From Bacillus sp. AFS098217 (GTDB lineage Bacteria; Bacillota; Bacilli; Bacillales; Bacillaceae_G): a stretch of 58,662 nt of DNA. How positions within the stretch are numbered: position 1 is the stretch's first letter; each line of letters opens with the position of its first letter. Shown here piece by piece: positions 20,801-30,323 of the stretch. Location of the stretch: positions 1 through 58,662 of the forward strand of contig NZ_NVPR01000080.1 in the NCBI RefSeq assembly GCF_002551815.1, read 5' to 3'. Made by a program: the position numbers and the translations under genes. The notes under the pieces were generated by a model. The model ran no database searches, had not been told where the DNA came from, and saw nothing but the letters and a program-made list of their open reading frames with translations.

Positions 20801-21460
20801 TTATTTTCCTCCTTCCTCAGAAGCTTTCTTTTTTGTAGGAAGGACTTCTCCACGGTAGATCCATACTTTTACGCCTAATTTACCGTATGTTGTATCAGCT
20901 TCAACTGCTGCATAGTCAATATCAGCGCGAAGTGTATGAAGTGGAACAGTTCCTTCACTGTAAGATTCTGCACGAGCGATATCAGCTCCGCCAAGACGAC
21001 CAGAAACCTGTGTTTTGATACCTTTAGCTCCTGCACGCATAGCACGTTGAATTACTTGCTTCTGTGCACGACGGAAAGATACACGGTTTTCTAATTGACG
21101 AGCGATGTTTTCCCCTACTAATTTAGCGTTAAGATCAGCTCTCTTAACTTCTAAAATGTTGATGTGTACACGCTTGCCTGTAAGTTGGTTAAGAGCTTTA
21201 CGAAGTGCTTCAACTTCAGTACCACCTTTACCAATTACCATACCAGGTTTTGCAGTGTGAATTGTAACATTTACACGATTTGCTGCACGTTCGATTTCTA
21301 CTTTAGCAACAGCAGAATCTTTTAAGCGAGCTGTGATGTATTCACGGATTTTGATGTCTTCATGTAAAAGTGTAGCGTAATCTTTTTCAGCGAACCAACG
21401 AGATTCCCAGTCACGAATAACACCGACACGAAGACCAATTGGATTAACCTTCTGACCCAT
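20801..21460 (-). CDS. rpsC: 30S ribosomal protein S3 (uS3)
   Basis: 219 residues. S3 lines the mRNA entry tunnel with S4 and S5. KH domain with GKGG ([16 protein letters not shown]), and the C-terminal domain with [15 protein letters not shown]-type sequence. The next gene, rplP, begins two bases after the stop. Confidence 0.98.
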   Translation of the reverse strand: MGQKVNPIGLRVGVIRDWESRWFAEKDYATLLHEDIKIREYITARLKDSAVAKVEIERAANRVNVTIHTAKPGMVIGKGGTEVEALRKALNQLTGKRVHINILEVKRADLNAKLVGENIARQLENRVSFRRAQKQVIQRAMRAGAKGIKTQVSGRLGGADIARAESYSEGTVPLHTLRADIDYAAVEADTTYGKLGVKVWIYRGEVLPTKKKASEEGGK

Positions 21461-21463
21461 CGA

Positions 21464-21805
21464 TTATCCCTCCTTTTTTTCTGATACCACAACTGTAATG
21501 TGGCTTGTGCGTTTGTTAATTTGGCTTGCACGACCCATTGCACGTGGACGGAAACGTTTTAACGTAGGACCTTCGTCAACGAAAACTGTTTCAACAACTA
21601 GGTTGTTAACATCCATTTCATAATTATGTTCTGCATTTGCGATTGCAGATTTTAAAACTTTCTCTACAACTGGAGAAGCAGTTTTTGGTGTGTGGTTAAG
21701 GATAGCAATCGCTTCACCCACTTGCTTACCTCGGATTAAGTCTACTACTAAACGAACTTTACGAGGGGCAATACGAACTGTTCTCGCTACTGCTTTAGCT
21801 TGCAT
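21464..21805 (-). CDS. rplV: 50S ribosomal protein L22 (uL22)
   Basis: 113 residues. L22 extends a beta-hairpin to the constriction of the peptide tunnel. The hairpin tip region ([21 protein letters not shown]) shows no deletion or duplication of the kind associated with macrolide resistance. Start at 21803-21805; a longer ORF adds six residues and overlaps rpsS. Confidence 0.97.
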   Translation of the reverse strand: MQAKAVARTVRIAPRKVRLVVDLIRGKQVGEAIAILNHTPKTASPVVEKVLKSAIANAEHNYEMDVNNLVVETVFVDEGPTLKRFRPRAMGRASQINKRTSHITVVVSEKKEG

Positions 21806-21822
21806 TGAAATGCCTCCTCTCA

Positions 21823-22101
21823 TTATCTTCTAGTTTTCTTATCGTCAGCAAGGTGACCTTTGTACGTACGAGTTGGTGCGAATTCACCTAACTTATGGCC
21901 AACCATATCCTCAGTGATGTACACAGGTACGTGTTTACGACCGTCATATACAGCAATTGTATGACCGATGAACTGAGGGAAGATTGTTGAACGGCGAGAC
22001 CAAGTTTTAACAACTTGTTTTTGCTCAGATGCAACTAATTTTTCCATTTTACTCATTAAGTGATCATCGACAAATGGTCCTTTTTTTAAGCTACGAGCCA
22101 T
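21823..22101 (-). CDS. rpsS: 30S ribosomal protein S19 (uS19)
   Basis: 92 residues. S19 pairs with S13 in the 30S head. [15 protein letters not shown] and the [16 protein letters not shown] motif are diagnostic. Confidence 0.98.
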   Translation of the reverse strand: MARSLKKGPFVDDHLMSKMEKLVASEQKQVVKTWSRRSTIFPQFIGHTIAVYDGRKHVPVYITEDMVGHKLGEFAPTRTYKGHLADDKKTRR

Positions 22102-22161
22102 TTTGGTGCCTCCCTTCGTGATTGGCGTACGGTTCTAGAAATGAACCGTACTACAATCCCA

Positions 22162-22992
22162 TTATTTTTTACGACGACGAACGATAAATTTATCAGACGC
22201 TTTATTTTTCTTACGAGTCTTGAATCCAAGAGTTGGTTTACCCCATGGAGACATTGGAGACTTACGTCCGATTGGTGAGCGACCTTCACCACCACCGTGT
22301 GGGTGATCAACTGGGTTCATTACAGAACCACGAACAGTTGGGCGCTTGCCTAACCAGCGAGAGCGACCTGCTTTACCGATTTTGATAAGTTCATGTTGTT
22401 CGTTACCTACTTGACCTACTGTAGCACGACAAGCAGATAATACTAGACGTACTTCACCAGAAGTTAAACGTACAAGTACGTATTTTCCTTCTTTACCAAG
22501 TACTTGAGCAGAAGTTCCTGCAGAACGAACTAATTGTCCGCCGCGTCCAGGCTTAAGCTCGATATTATGAACAACAGTACCTACTGGAATGTTGATTAAT
22601 GGTAATGCGTTACCGATTTTAATGTCAGCATCAGCGCCAGACATAATTTCCATACCTACTTCTAAGTTCTTAGGAGCAAGAATGTAACGTTTTTCACCGT
22701 CAACGTAGTTAATTAATGCGATATTCGCAGAGCGGTTTGGATCGTATTCGATCGTAGCAACGCGTCCTGGAATTCCATCTTTGTTACGTTTGAAGTCGAT
22801 GATACGGTATTGACGCTTATGTCCGCCACCTTGGTGACGTACAGTGATTTTACCTTGGTTATTACGACCAGCCTTTTTGCTTAAAGGCGCAAGTAAAGAT
22901 TTTTCCGGTCTGTCAGTCGTAATTTCAGCGAAATCATTCGTTGTCATGTTACGACGACCATTAGTAGTTGGATTATACTTTTTAATTGCCAT
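22162..22992 (-). CDS. rplB: 50S ribosomal protein L2 (uL2)
   Basis: 276 residues. L2 is needed for subunit association and peptidyl transferase assembly. The conserved C-terminal segment [20 protein letters not shown] includes the key histidine of the family. N-terminal [17 protein letters not shown] is typical. Confidence 0.98.
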   Translation of the reverse strand: MAIKKYNPTTNGRRNMTTNDFAEITTDRPEKSLLAPLSKKAGRNNQGKITVRHQGGGHKRQYRIIDFKRNKDGIPGRVATIEYDPNRSANIALINYVDGEKRYILAPKNLEVGMEIMSGADADIKIGNALPLINIPVGTVVHNIELKPGRGGQLVRSAGTSAQVLGKEGKYVLVRLTSGEVRLVLSACRATVGQVGNEQHELIKIGKAGRSRWLGKRPTVRGSVMNPVDHPHGGGEGRSPIGRKSPMSPWGKPTLGFKTRKKNKASDKFIVRRRKK

Positions 22993-23020
22993 CTCAATTT
23001 CCCTCCTTCTTTAGTAAGAA

Positions 23021-23311
23021 TTAAACGCCTTGGAAGATTTCGATTTCTTTGCTGTCAGCAGTTAGCTTAACGATTGCTTTACGACGACGGTTAGTAAAAC
23101 CAGCGTGACGACCAACGCGTTTTGCTTTCGGCTTGTAGTTCATGATGTTCACTTTTTCTACTTTAACACCAAAGATCGCTTCTACAGCATCTTTAACTTC
23201 TGTTTTATTAGATTTAACGTCCACATCGAACGTGTATTTTTTTTCAGCCATCATTTCCATAGAACGTTCAGTGATAACTGGGCGCTTAATGATATCACGA
23301 GGATCTCTCAT
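23021..23311 (-). CDS. rplW: 50S ribosomal protein L23 (uL23)
   Basis: 96 residues. The main docking site at the tunnel exit for trigger factor, SRP and SecYEG. Motif [15 protein letters not shown] near the start and the RNA-binding extension around [21 protein letters not shown]. One-base overlap with the rplD stop implies coupling. Confidence 0.97.
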   Translation of the reverse strand: MRDPRDIIKRPVITERSMEMMAEKKYTFDVDVKSNKTEVKDAVEAIFGVKVEKVNIMNYKPKAKRVGRHAGFTNRRRKAIVKLTADSKEIEIFQGV

Positions 23312-23934
23312 TATGCAAGCACCTCCTCTACTTTTTCCACTGCCGCTTTTGTCATGATTAGCTTATCATGATGAAGCACGTCTAAAACGTTTACGCCATC
23401 AGCAGTGATTACTGTTACTCCAGGAATATTGCGAGCAGATAACTCTACAGATTCGTTTGCATCAGCAGTTACGATAAGAGCTTTCTTTTCAACAGTTAAT
23501 CCTTTAAGTACTGCTACCATGTCTTTTGTTTTTGGTGCATTTAACACTAGGTCTTCAAGAACTACAATGTTGTTCTCTACTACTTTAGTAGCTAATGCAG
23601 ATTTAATAGCTAAGCGACGAACTTTCTTAGGAAGTTTGTAAGCATAGCTTCTTGGTGTAGGTCCGAATACCGTACCACCACCACGCCATTGAGGAGAGCG
23701 GATAGAACCTTGACGAGCACGTCCAGTTCCTTTTTGACGCCATGGTTTACGACCTCCACCGCGCACTTCAGAGCGAGTTTTTACTTTGTGTGTACCTTGA
23801 CGTAAAGACGCACGTTGCATCATTACAGCTTCAAAAAGTACAGCTTCATTTGGTTCGATACCGAAAATAGCTTCAGCTAATTCGATTTCACCAACCTGTG
23901 AACCAGTTTGGTTATATAAAGTAACTTTTGGCAT
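23311..23934 (-). CDS. rplD: 50S ribosomal protein L4 (uL4)
   Basis: 207 residues. L4 has a globular domain and an extended loop that forms the tunnel constriction; the loop sequence ([25 protein letters not shown] region) shows no obvious macrolide-resistance change. In E. coli L4 represses the S10 operon; whether that holds here is unknown. Confidence 0.97.
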   Translation of the reverse strand: MPKVTLYNQTGSQVGEIELAEAIFGIEPNEAVLFEAVMMQRASLRQGTHKVKTRSEVRGGGRKPWRQKGTGRARQGSIRSPQWRGGGTVFGPTPRSYAYKLPKKVRRLAIKSALATKVVENNIVVLEDLVLNAPKTKDMVAVLKGLTVEKKALIVTADANESVELSARNIPGVTVITADGVNVLDVLHHDKLIMTKAAVEKVEEVLA

Positions 23935-23959
23935 TGGAATTCCTCCTTCCTATTGTGAA

Positions 23960-24592
23960 TTATTTGCTAGCCTTCACAGCGCCTTGAACAACTACAAGAG
24001 ATTTCTTAGCACCTGGAACGTTACCTTTTACTAACAATAAGTTGCGCTCAGCGTCAACTTGAACGATTTCTAAGTTTTGAACCGTAACTTGGTCTCCACC
24101 CATACGTCCAGCAAGTTTTTTGCCTTTGAATACGCGGTTCGGAGCAACTGGGCCCATTGAACCTGGACGACGGTGATAACGAGAACCGTGAGACATAGGT
24201 CCGCGAGATTGTCCGTGGCGTTTAATAGCACCTTGGAAACCTTTACCTTTAGAAATTCCTGTTACGTCAACGATTTCACCTGCAGTGAAAACTTCAACTT
24301 TTACCTCTTGACCAACCTCTAATCCGTCCACGTCTGCATCGCGGATTTCGCGAATGAAGCGCTTAGGAGCAGTAGTTGCTTTAGCAACGTGACCTTGTTC
24401 AGGCTTGTTAGCTAATTTTTCACGTTTATCGTCAAATCCTAACTGGATCGCATTGTAGCCATCAGTTTCAGTTGTTTTCTTTTGAAGAACAACGTTTGGA
24501 GTTGATTCGATTACTGTTACAGGGATTAGCTCACCGTTTTCAGCAAATACTTGAGTCATACCGATCTTTCTTCCTAAGATTCCTTTGGTCAT
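23960..24592 (-). CDS. rplC: 50S ribosomal protein L3 (uL3)
   Basis: 210 residues. One of the two proteins that initiate 50S assembly; its central extension reaches toward the peptidyl transferase centre. [16 protein letters not shown] at the start and the basic loop [19 protein letters not shown] are characteristic. Confidence 0.98.
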   Translation of the reverse strand: MTKGILGRKIGMTQVFAENGELIPVTVIESTPNVVLQKKTTETDGYNAIQLGFDDKREKLANKPEQGHVAKATTAPKRFIREIRDADVDGLEVGQEVKVEVFTAGEIVDVTGISKGKGFQGAIKRHGQSRGPMSHGSRYHRRPGSMGPVAPNRVFKGKKLAGRMGGDQVTVQNLEIVQVDAERNLLLVKGNVPGAKKSLVVVQGAVKASK

Positions 24593-24626
24593 GAGTTACA
24601 CCTCCTACATTTTTAAGTTATATAAA

Positions 24627-24956
<330 letters not shown>

Positions 24957-24993
24957 CTATTTCTAAAATAGACCTTCTCCATGGAAATTTCCT

Positions 24994-25025
24994 CACACCA
25001 TGCCATGGCAAAGCGGCCGGGTGTG
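24994..25025 (-). other. hairpin in the S10 operon leader
   Basis: On the minus strand CACACC (25020-25025) pairs with GGTGTG (24994-24999) and encloses a GC-rich segment containing CGGCCG and the palindrome GCCATGGC. It lies in the transcribed leader, about 60 bases before rpsJ, and has no T-run. Function unknown. Confidence 0.5.
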
Positions 25026-25069
25026 TCAGCAACCTTCCACTTCATCGCAGTCAAAGACCAACATTGTCT

Positions 25070-25098
25070 ATTATACAATGTTATTCGTCTAGATGCAA
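25070..25098 (-). promoter_or_regulatory. S10 operon promoter, proximal
   Basis: On the minus strand TTGCAT (25093-25098), 17 bp, perfect TATAAT (25070-25075). The -10 lies inside the inverted repeat ACATTG/CAATGT (25061-25081) and the -35 overlaps AGATGCAA/TTGCATCT (25091-25118). Confidence 0.65.
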
Positions 25099-25137
25099 GC
25101 ATCTTTTTGTTTGCATCTGCTTTTCTCTACTTTTGCT

Positions 25138-25166
25138 ATTATACATGGCACTTTAAAGAATTTCAA
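25138..25166 (-). promoter_or_regulatory. S10 operon promoter, distal
   Basis: On the minus strand TTGAAA (25161-25166), 17 bp, perfect TATAAT (25138-25143), with very AT-rich DNA upstream that could act as an UP element. A strong sigma-A promoter for the ribosomal protein supercluster. Upstream of it, 25167-25285 shows only AT-rich sequence. Confidence 0.75.
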
Positions 25167-25283
25167 GTTTTCATCTATCGTAATTCTTTTTACAGTTTTT
25201 GGATTATCTATTTTTACGATTTATATACTATAGAAGAAACTCATCAAAATTAAAAAAACCTTTCTTCTATATAAATAAACATA

Positions 25284-25316
25284 AAAAGACCCAAGGGAAA
25301 ATCCCTTGGGTCTTAT
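25284..25316 (-). terminator. tuf terminator (end of the str operon)
   Basis: On the minus strand AAGACCCAAGGGA and TCCCTTGGGTCTT form a perfect 13-bp stem with a 3-base loop, followed by TTTTATG. It lies 14 bp after the tuf stop codon. Confidence 0.93.
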
Positions 25317-25329
25317 ATATCAGTTAAGA

Positions 25330-26517
25330 TTACTCAACGATAGTTGCAACTACGCCGTAACCTACTGTACGTCCACCTTCACGAATAGAGAACTTAGTTC
25401 CCTCTTCGATTGCGATTGGAGCGATAAGTTCGATAGTCATTTCAACGTTGTCACCAGGCATTACCATTTCAGTACCTTCTGGTAATTGGATGATACCAGT
25501 TACGTCAGTTGTACGGAAATAGAATTGCGGACGGTAGTTAGCGAAGAATGGAGTGTGACGTCCACCTTCTTCTTTAGATAATACGAAAACTTCAGCTTTG
25601 AATTTAGCGTGAGCTTTTACAGAGCCAGTTTTAGCAAGAACTTGTCCACGTTGGATATCTTCACGAGCAACCCCACGAAGTAAAGCACCGATGTTGTCTC
25701 CAGCTTCAGCTTGGTCAAGAAGCTTACGGAACATTTCTACACCAGTTACAGTTGTAGTAGCATTCTCTTCAGCAAGACCGATGATTTCTACTACGTCACC
25801 AACTTTAACTACACCGCGCTCTACGCGACCAGTAGCAACTGTACCACGACCTGTGATAGAGAATACATCCTCTACAGGCATTAAGAATGGTTTGTCAGTT
25901 TCACGTTCTGGAGTTGGGATGTAAGCATCAACTTCAGCCATTAACTCAACGATTTTAGCTTCCCACTCAGCATCTCCTTGAAGAGCTTTAAGAGCAGAAC
26001 CTTTAACTACAGGAATGTCGTCGCCTGGGAATCCGTATTCAGATAATAGGTCGCGAACTTCCATTTCTACTAATTCTAATAGTTCTTCGTCGTCTACCAT
26101 GTCGCATTTGTTTAAGAATACAACGATGTAAGGTACACCTACTTGACGAGAAAGAAGGATGTGCTCACGTGTTTGAGGCATTGGGCCATCAGCAGCAGAT
26201 ACTACTAAGATACCGCCGTCCATTTGAGCAGCACCAGTGATCATGTTTTTAACATAGTCAGCATGTCCTGGGCAGTCAACGTGTGCATAGTGACGAGTTT
26301 CAGTTTCGTACTCAACGTGTGCAGTTGAGATTGTGATACCGCGCTCTCTTTCTTCTGGAGCAGCATCGATTTGGTCGTATCCGCGTGCTTCAGCACCACC
26401 AGCTTTTGCAAGAACTGTAGTGATCGCAGCAGTTAATGTAGTTTTACCATGGTCAACGTGGCCAATTGTACCGATGTTAACATGGGGTTTAGAACGTTCG
26501 AATTTAGCTTTAGCCAT
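25330..26517 (-). CDS. tuf: elongation factor Tu
   Basis: 395 residues. GTPase that delivers aminoacyl-tRNA to the ribosome. G1 GHVDHGKT at 19-26, DCPGH at about 81-85, NKCD at about 136-139 and SAL further on are intact; domains 2 and 3 follow. It is the only tuf in the window and ends the str operon. A 116-bp gap containing a stable hairpin separates it from fusA. Confidence 0.99.
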   Translation of the reverse strand: MAKAKFERSKPHVNIGTIGHVDHGKTTLTAAITTVLAKAGGAEARGYDQIDAAPEERERGITISTAHVEYETETRHYAHVDCPGHADYVKNMITGAAQMDGGILVVSAADGPMPQTREHILLSRQVGVPYIVVFLNKCDMVDDEELLELVEMEVRDLLSEYGFPGDDIPVVKGSALKALQGDAEWEAKIVELMAEVDAYIPTPERETDKPFLMPVEDVFSITGRGTVATGRVERGVVKVGDVVEIIGLAEENATTTVTGVEMFRKLLDQAEAGDNIGALLRGVAREDIQRGQVLAKTGSVKAHAKFKAEVFVLSKEEGGRHTPFFANYRPQFYFRTTDVTGIIQLPEGTEMVMPGDNVEMTIELIAPIAIEEGTKFSIREGGRTVGYGVVATIVE

Positions 26518-26562
26518 TCTAAATTCCTCCTTAGTTTATATAGGTTATTTTATATTTAGACT

Positions 26563-26590
26563 AGAAAGCGAGACTTAAGCCTCACTTTCT
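26563..26590 (-). other. hairpin in the fusA-tuf gap
   Basis: On the minus strand AGAAAGTGAG (26581-26590) pairs with CTCGCTTTCT (26563-26572; one G-U), loop GCTTAAGC-like of 8 bases. No T-run follows. It may be a processing site that separates fusA and tuf message stability. Confidence 0.6.
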
Positions 26591-26634
26591 AAGCTTACAT
26601 AAGTAGTTATACTTGAACAATCGATAAAAATCAA

Positions 26635-28713
26635 TTATTCACCTTTATTTTTTTTAATAATTTCTTCTGAAACAGACTTCGGTACTTCTTCATAATGATC
26701 AAATGTCATTGAGAATGTTCCGCGTCCTTGAGTGTTAGAACGTAATGACGTTGCATAACCGAACATTTCAGAAAGTGGAACCATAGCGCGAACAACTTGT
26801 GCGTTACCGCGAGCTTCCATACCTTCTACACGTCCACGACGAGATGTTACGTCACCCATAATGTCACCCATGTACTCTTCAGGAATTACAACTTCAACTT
26901 TCATCATTGGCTCAAGAATTACTGGGCTACATTTAGAAACCGCAGCTTTAAGCGCCATAGATGCAGCGATTTTGAACGCCATCTCAGAGGAGTCAACATC
27001 ATGGTAAGATCCGTCAACTAATGCAGCTTTAATGTCAACTAGTGGATAACCCGCTAGTACACCATTTTTAAGTGCATCTTCAAGACCTGCTCCAACAGCT
27101 GGGATGTATTCACGTGGAACTACACCACCGACGATCTTGTTTTCGAATTCGAATCCTTTACCTTCTTCGTTAGGTTCAAACTCAATCCAAACGTGACCAA
27201 ATTGTCCACGACCACCAGATTGACGAGCGAACTTACCTTCAACTTTCGCAGCAGCGCGGAAAGTCTCACGGTATGCTACCTGAGGAGCACCAACGTTTGC
27301 TTCTACTTTGAATTCACGGCGCATACGGTCAACGATGATATCAAGGTGAAGTTCACCCATACCAGCGATGATTGTTTGGCCAGTTTCTTGGTCAGTGTGA
27401 GCACGGAATGTTGGATCTTCTTCAGAAAGCTTAGATAATGCTGTACCCATTTTATCTTGGTCAGCTTTAGATTTTGGTTCGATAGCTACAGAAATTACTG
27501 GCTCTGGGAATTCCATAGACTCAAGGATAACAAGGCTCTTCTCGTCACAAAGAGTATCACCAGTAGTAGTATCTTTTAAACCTACAGCAGCAGCGATGTC
27601 ACCAGCGTAAACTGTTGAAATCTCTTCACGGCTGTTTGCGTGCATTTGTAGGATACGACCTACACGCTCACGCTTACCTTTAGTTGAGTTTTTCACGTAT
27701 GATCCAGAGTTTAACACACCAGAGTACACACGGAAGAATGTTAACTTACCAACATAAGGGTCAGTCATGATTTTGAATGCTAATGCTGCGAAAGGCTCTT
27801 CATCGCTAGAATGACGTTCTACTTCTTCGTCTGTATCTGGAAGAGTACCTTTAATAGCAGGTACGTCTAATGGAGACGGTAGGTAGTCGATAACTGCATC
27901 TAACAGAATTTGAACACCTTTATTTTTGAATGCAGAACCACAGATTACTGGGAAGAATTCTACAGAAGTTGTAGCCTTACGGATACCAGCTTTAAGCTCT
28001 TCTACAGTGATTTCTTCACCTTCTAGGTACTTCATCATCATTTCTTCATCAAGCTCAGCTACCGCTTCAATAAGTTTTCCACGGTATTCTTCAGCTAGCT
28101 CTTTATGTTCTTCAGGAATTTCGATACGTTGAATATCCGTTCCTAAATCGTTACCGTACATGTAAGCACACTCTTCAACAAGATCAATGATACCATTGAA
28201 CTCATCTTCAGCACCGATTGGTAACTGAATTGGGTGTGCGTTTGCTTGTAAACGGTCATGGATTGTACCTACAGAGTATAAGAAGTCTGCACCGATTTTA
28301 TCCATTTTGTTAACGAATACGATACGAGGTACGCCGTAAGTAGTAGCCTGACGCCAAACAGTTTCTGTTTGTGGTTCTACACCAGATTGTGCATCAAGTA
28401 CTGCTACTGCGCCATCAAGTACGCGTAAAGAACGTTCTACTTCTACTGTGAAGTCTACGTGTCCTGGAGTGTCAATGATGTTTACACGGTGACCTTTCCA
28501 TTGAGCTGTAGTTGCAGCAGAAGTAATTGTGATACCACGCTCTTGCTCTTGCTCCATCCAGTCCATCTGAGATGCACCTTCGTGAGTTTCACCGATTTTA
28601 TGAATACGGCCTGTATAGTACAGGATACGTTCAGTTGCTGTTGTTTTACCAGCATCGATGTGAGCCATGATACCAATATTACGAGTGTTTTCTAAAGAGA
28701 ACTCTCTTGCCAT
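26635..28713 (-). CDS. fusA: elongation factor G
   Basis: 692 residues. GTPase that drives translocation, and with RRF recycles ribosomes. G1 AHIDAGKTT at 17-25, the DTPGH motif and NKMD are intact; domain IV carries the conserved loop [14 protein letters not shown]. Start [14 protein letters not shown] at 28711-28713 has GGAGCAAGACACC upstream; the longer ORF adds seven residues. A 189-bp gap with two hairpins separates it from rpsG. Confidence 0.98.
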   Translation of the reverse strand: MAREFSLENTRNIGIMAHIDAGKTTATERILYYTGRIHKIGETHEGASQMDWMEQEQERGITITSAATTAQWKGHRVNIIDTPGHVDFTVEVERSLRVLDGAVAVLDAQSGVEPQTETVWRQATTYGVPRIVFVNKMDKIGADFLYSVGTIHDRLQANAHPIQLPIGAEDEFNGIIDLVEECAYMYGNDLGTDIQRIEIPEEHKELAEEYRGKLIEAVAELDEEMMMKYLEGEEITVEELKAGIRKATTSVEFFPVICGSAFKNKGVQILLDAVIDYLPSPLDVPAIKGTLPDTDEEVERHSSDEEPFAALAFKIMTDPYVGKLTFFRVYSGVLNSGSYVKNSTKGKRERVGRILQMHANSREEISTVYAGDIAAAVGLKDTTTGDTLCDEKSLVILESMEFPEPVISVAIEPKSKADQDKMGTALSKLSEEDPTFRAHTDQETGQTIIAGMGELHLDIIVDRMRREFKVEANVGAPQVAYRETFRAAAKVEGKFARQSGGRGQFGHVWIEFEPNEEGKGFEFENKIVGGVVPREYIPAVGAGLEDALKNGVLAGYPLVDIKAALVDGSYHDVDSSEMAFKIAASMALKAAVSKCSPVILEPMMKVEVVIPEEYMGDIMGDVTSRRGRVEGMEARGNAQVVRAMVPLSEMFGYATSLRSNTQGRGTFSMTFDHYEEVPKSVSEEIIKKNKGE

Positions 28714-28759
28714 TTGGTGTCTTGCTCCTTCCATATATGGATTGGATTATTTTTATTTT

Positions 28760-28859
28760 AAGTAGCAAAAAAGCCACTTTATTTTGTTACATATGTCAGT
28801 ATGTTCAGTACCCTCATTATGTAAAACGAGCGCCCATTGAAAGGGAGAGGCATTCTCCC
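28760..28859 (-). other. two hairpins in the rpsG-fusA gap
   Basis: On the minus strand GGGAGA (28854-28859) pairs with TCTCCC (28843-28848), 5-base loop; further on AAGTGGC (28773-28779) pairs with GCTACTT (28760-28766; one wobble) around a T6 loop. Neither has a terminator-like T-run after it. Possible processing or regulatory structures. Confidence 0.45.
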
Positions 28860-28923
28860 TCTCCACACTTCCATAAGCGACAAATAAAGCGGTTTATGCT
28901 TACAATTTATTTTACGTTGAATC

Positions 28924-29409
<486 letters not shown>

Positions 29410-29423
29410 TCATTTTAAGTTTA

Positions 29424-29846
29424 TTATTTTTTAGCAGGTTTTGGTCTCTTAGTACCATATTTAGAACGTCCTTGCATACGTTTGTCAACACCAGCTGTGT
29501 CAAGCGCACCACGAACGATGTGGTAACGTACCCCCGGTAAATCCTTTACACGACCACCGCGAATTAATACTACGCTATGCTCTTGTAGATTATGACCGAT
29601 ACCTGGGATGTAAGCAGTAACCTCGATACCGTTTGTTAAACGTACACGAGCGTATTTACGTAACGCTGAGTTCGGTTTCTTTGGAGTCATTGTACCAACA
29701 CGAGTACATACACCACGTTTTTGAGGTGCAGAGATATCAGTTGATTTTTTCTTTAAAGAGTTGAAACCTTTGTTTAACGCAGGTGATTTAGATTTCCATA
29801 CTTTATCAGTACGACCATTTCTCACTAATTGGTTAATAGTAGGCAT
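29424..29846 (-). CDS. rpsL: 30S ribosomal protein S12 (uS12)
   Basis: 140 residues. S12 sits at the decoding centre. The [11 protein letters not shown] loop retains both lysines (residues 56-57) that are altered in streptomycin-resistant mutants, so this allele looks wild type. Start [11 protein letters not shown] at 29844-29846 with GGGAGGATAAATCA upstream; an upstream in-frame reading adds 35 residues through the leader and is rejected. Confidence 0.98.
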   Translation of the reverse strand: MPTINQLVRNGRTDKVWKSKSPALNKGFNSLKKKSTDISAPQKRGVCTRVGTMTPKKPNSALRKYARVRLTNGIEVTAYIPGIGHNLQEHSVVLIRGGRVKDLPGVRYHIVRGALDTAGVDKRMQGRSKYGTKRPKPAKK

Positions 29847-29916
29847 TTGATTTATCCTCCCTTCGCATGTTTGTATGACCACATATCCAGGTGGTTCATT
29901 ATTAGTTGAAAACAAA

Positions 29917-29957
29917 GTTTTTGCAAGGGAGAGCAAATGCTCTCTCCTCACAAAAAC
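29917..29957 (-). other. two-tier stem-loop between rplGB and rpsL
   Basis: On the minus strand GTTTTTG (29951-29957) pairs with CAAAAAC (29917-29923); inside, after a small internal loop, GGAGAGAGC pairs with GCTCTCCC (one bulge) around the loop ATTT. It begins five bases after the rplGB stop and has no T-run. A candidate control or processing element for the rpsL message. Confidence 0.7.
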
Positions 29958-29961
29958 AGTT

Positions 29962-30210
29962 TTAACTTATTATTCCTATTGCTGAAGCTCCTACTTGAAT
30001 CCCCGAAGCTTTTCCAAGCTTACGAACTGATTCAACTTTGGTTATGGGCACGTTATGTTGTAACGCAGTGCGAGCAATAATATGGGTTAACCGCATATCA
30101 GCATCTTCTGCAATGACAACTTCTTTAACTGTACCATTTTTGATTGCTTCCAATGTCCGTTTATGACCAACGACTACATTTTCAGCATTTGATACTTTTT
30201 GATAAGACAT
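29962..30210 (-). CDS. rplGB: RplGB, L7Ae-family RNA-binding protein
   Basis: 82 residues, B. subtilis YbxF. A kink-turn-binding protein of the L7Ae/L30e family, reported to associate with ribosomes but not essential. [26 protein letters not shown] and [12 protein letters not shown] match the family; the C-terminus is rich in Gly/Ala. The start at 30208-30210 has GGAGG eight bases upstream. First gene of the str operon, in front of rpsL. Confidence 0.93.
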   Translation of the reverse strand: MSYQKVSNAENVVVGHKRTLEAIKNGTVKEVVIAEDADMRLTHIIARTALQHNVPITKVESVRKLGKASGIQVGASAIGIIS

Positions 30211-30251
30211 ATACATATCCTCCAAAGCATCGTTCAGGAGCAACCTTGCTT

Positions 30252-30281
30252 ATAGTAACATTTTGACTCATACAATGTCAA
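30252..30281 (-). promoter_or_regulatory. str operon promoter
   Basis: On the minus strand TTGACA (30276-30281), 18 bp, TACTAT (30252-30257) with an extended -10 TG one base before it. It stands in the rpoC-rplGB gap. A short inverted repeat TTGAC/GTCAA (30263-30281) covers the -35 and spacer. Confidence 0.65.
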
Positions 30282-30323
30282 CTAGGATTATCTGTTTTTA
30301 TACAAAATTTACGACGGAAAATT

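Noticed and set aside
29917-29957. Kink-turn bound by RplGB
   Set aside because: The internal loop lacks the tandem G-A pairs that define a kink-turn; kept only as an unexplained stem-loop.
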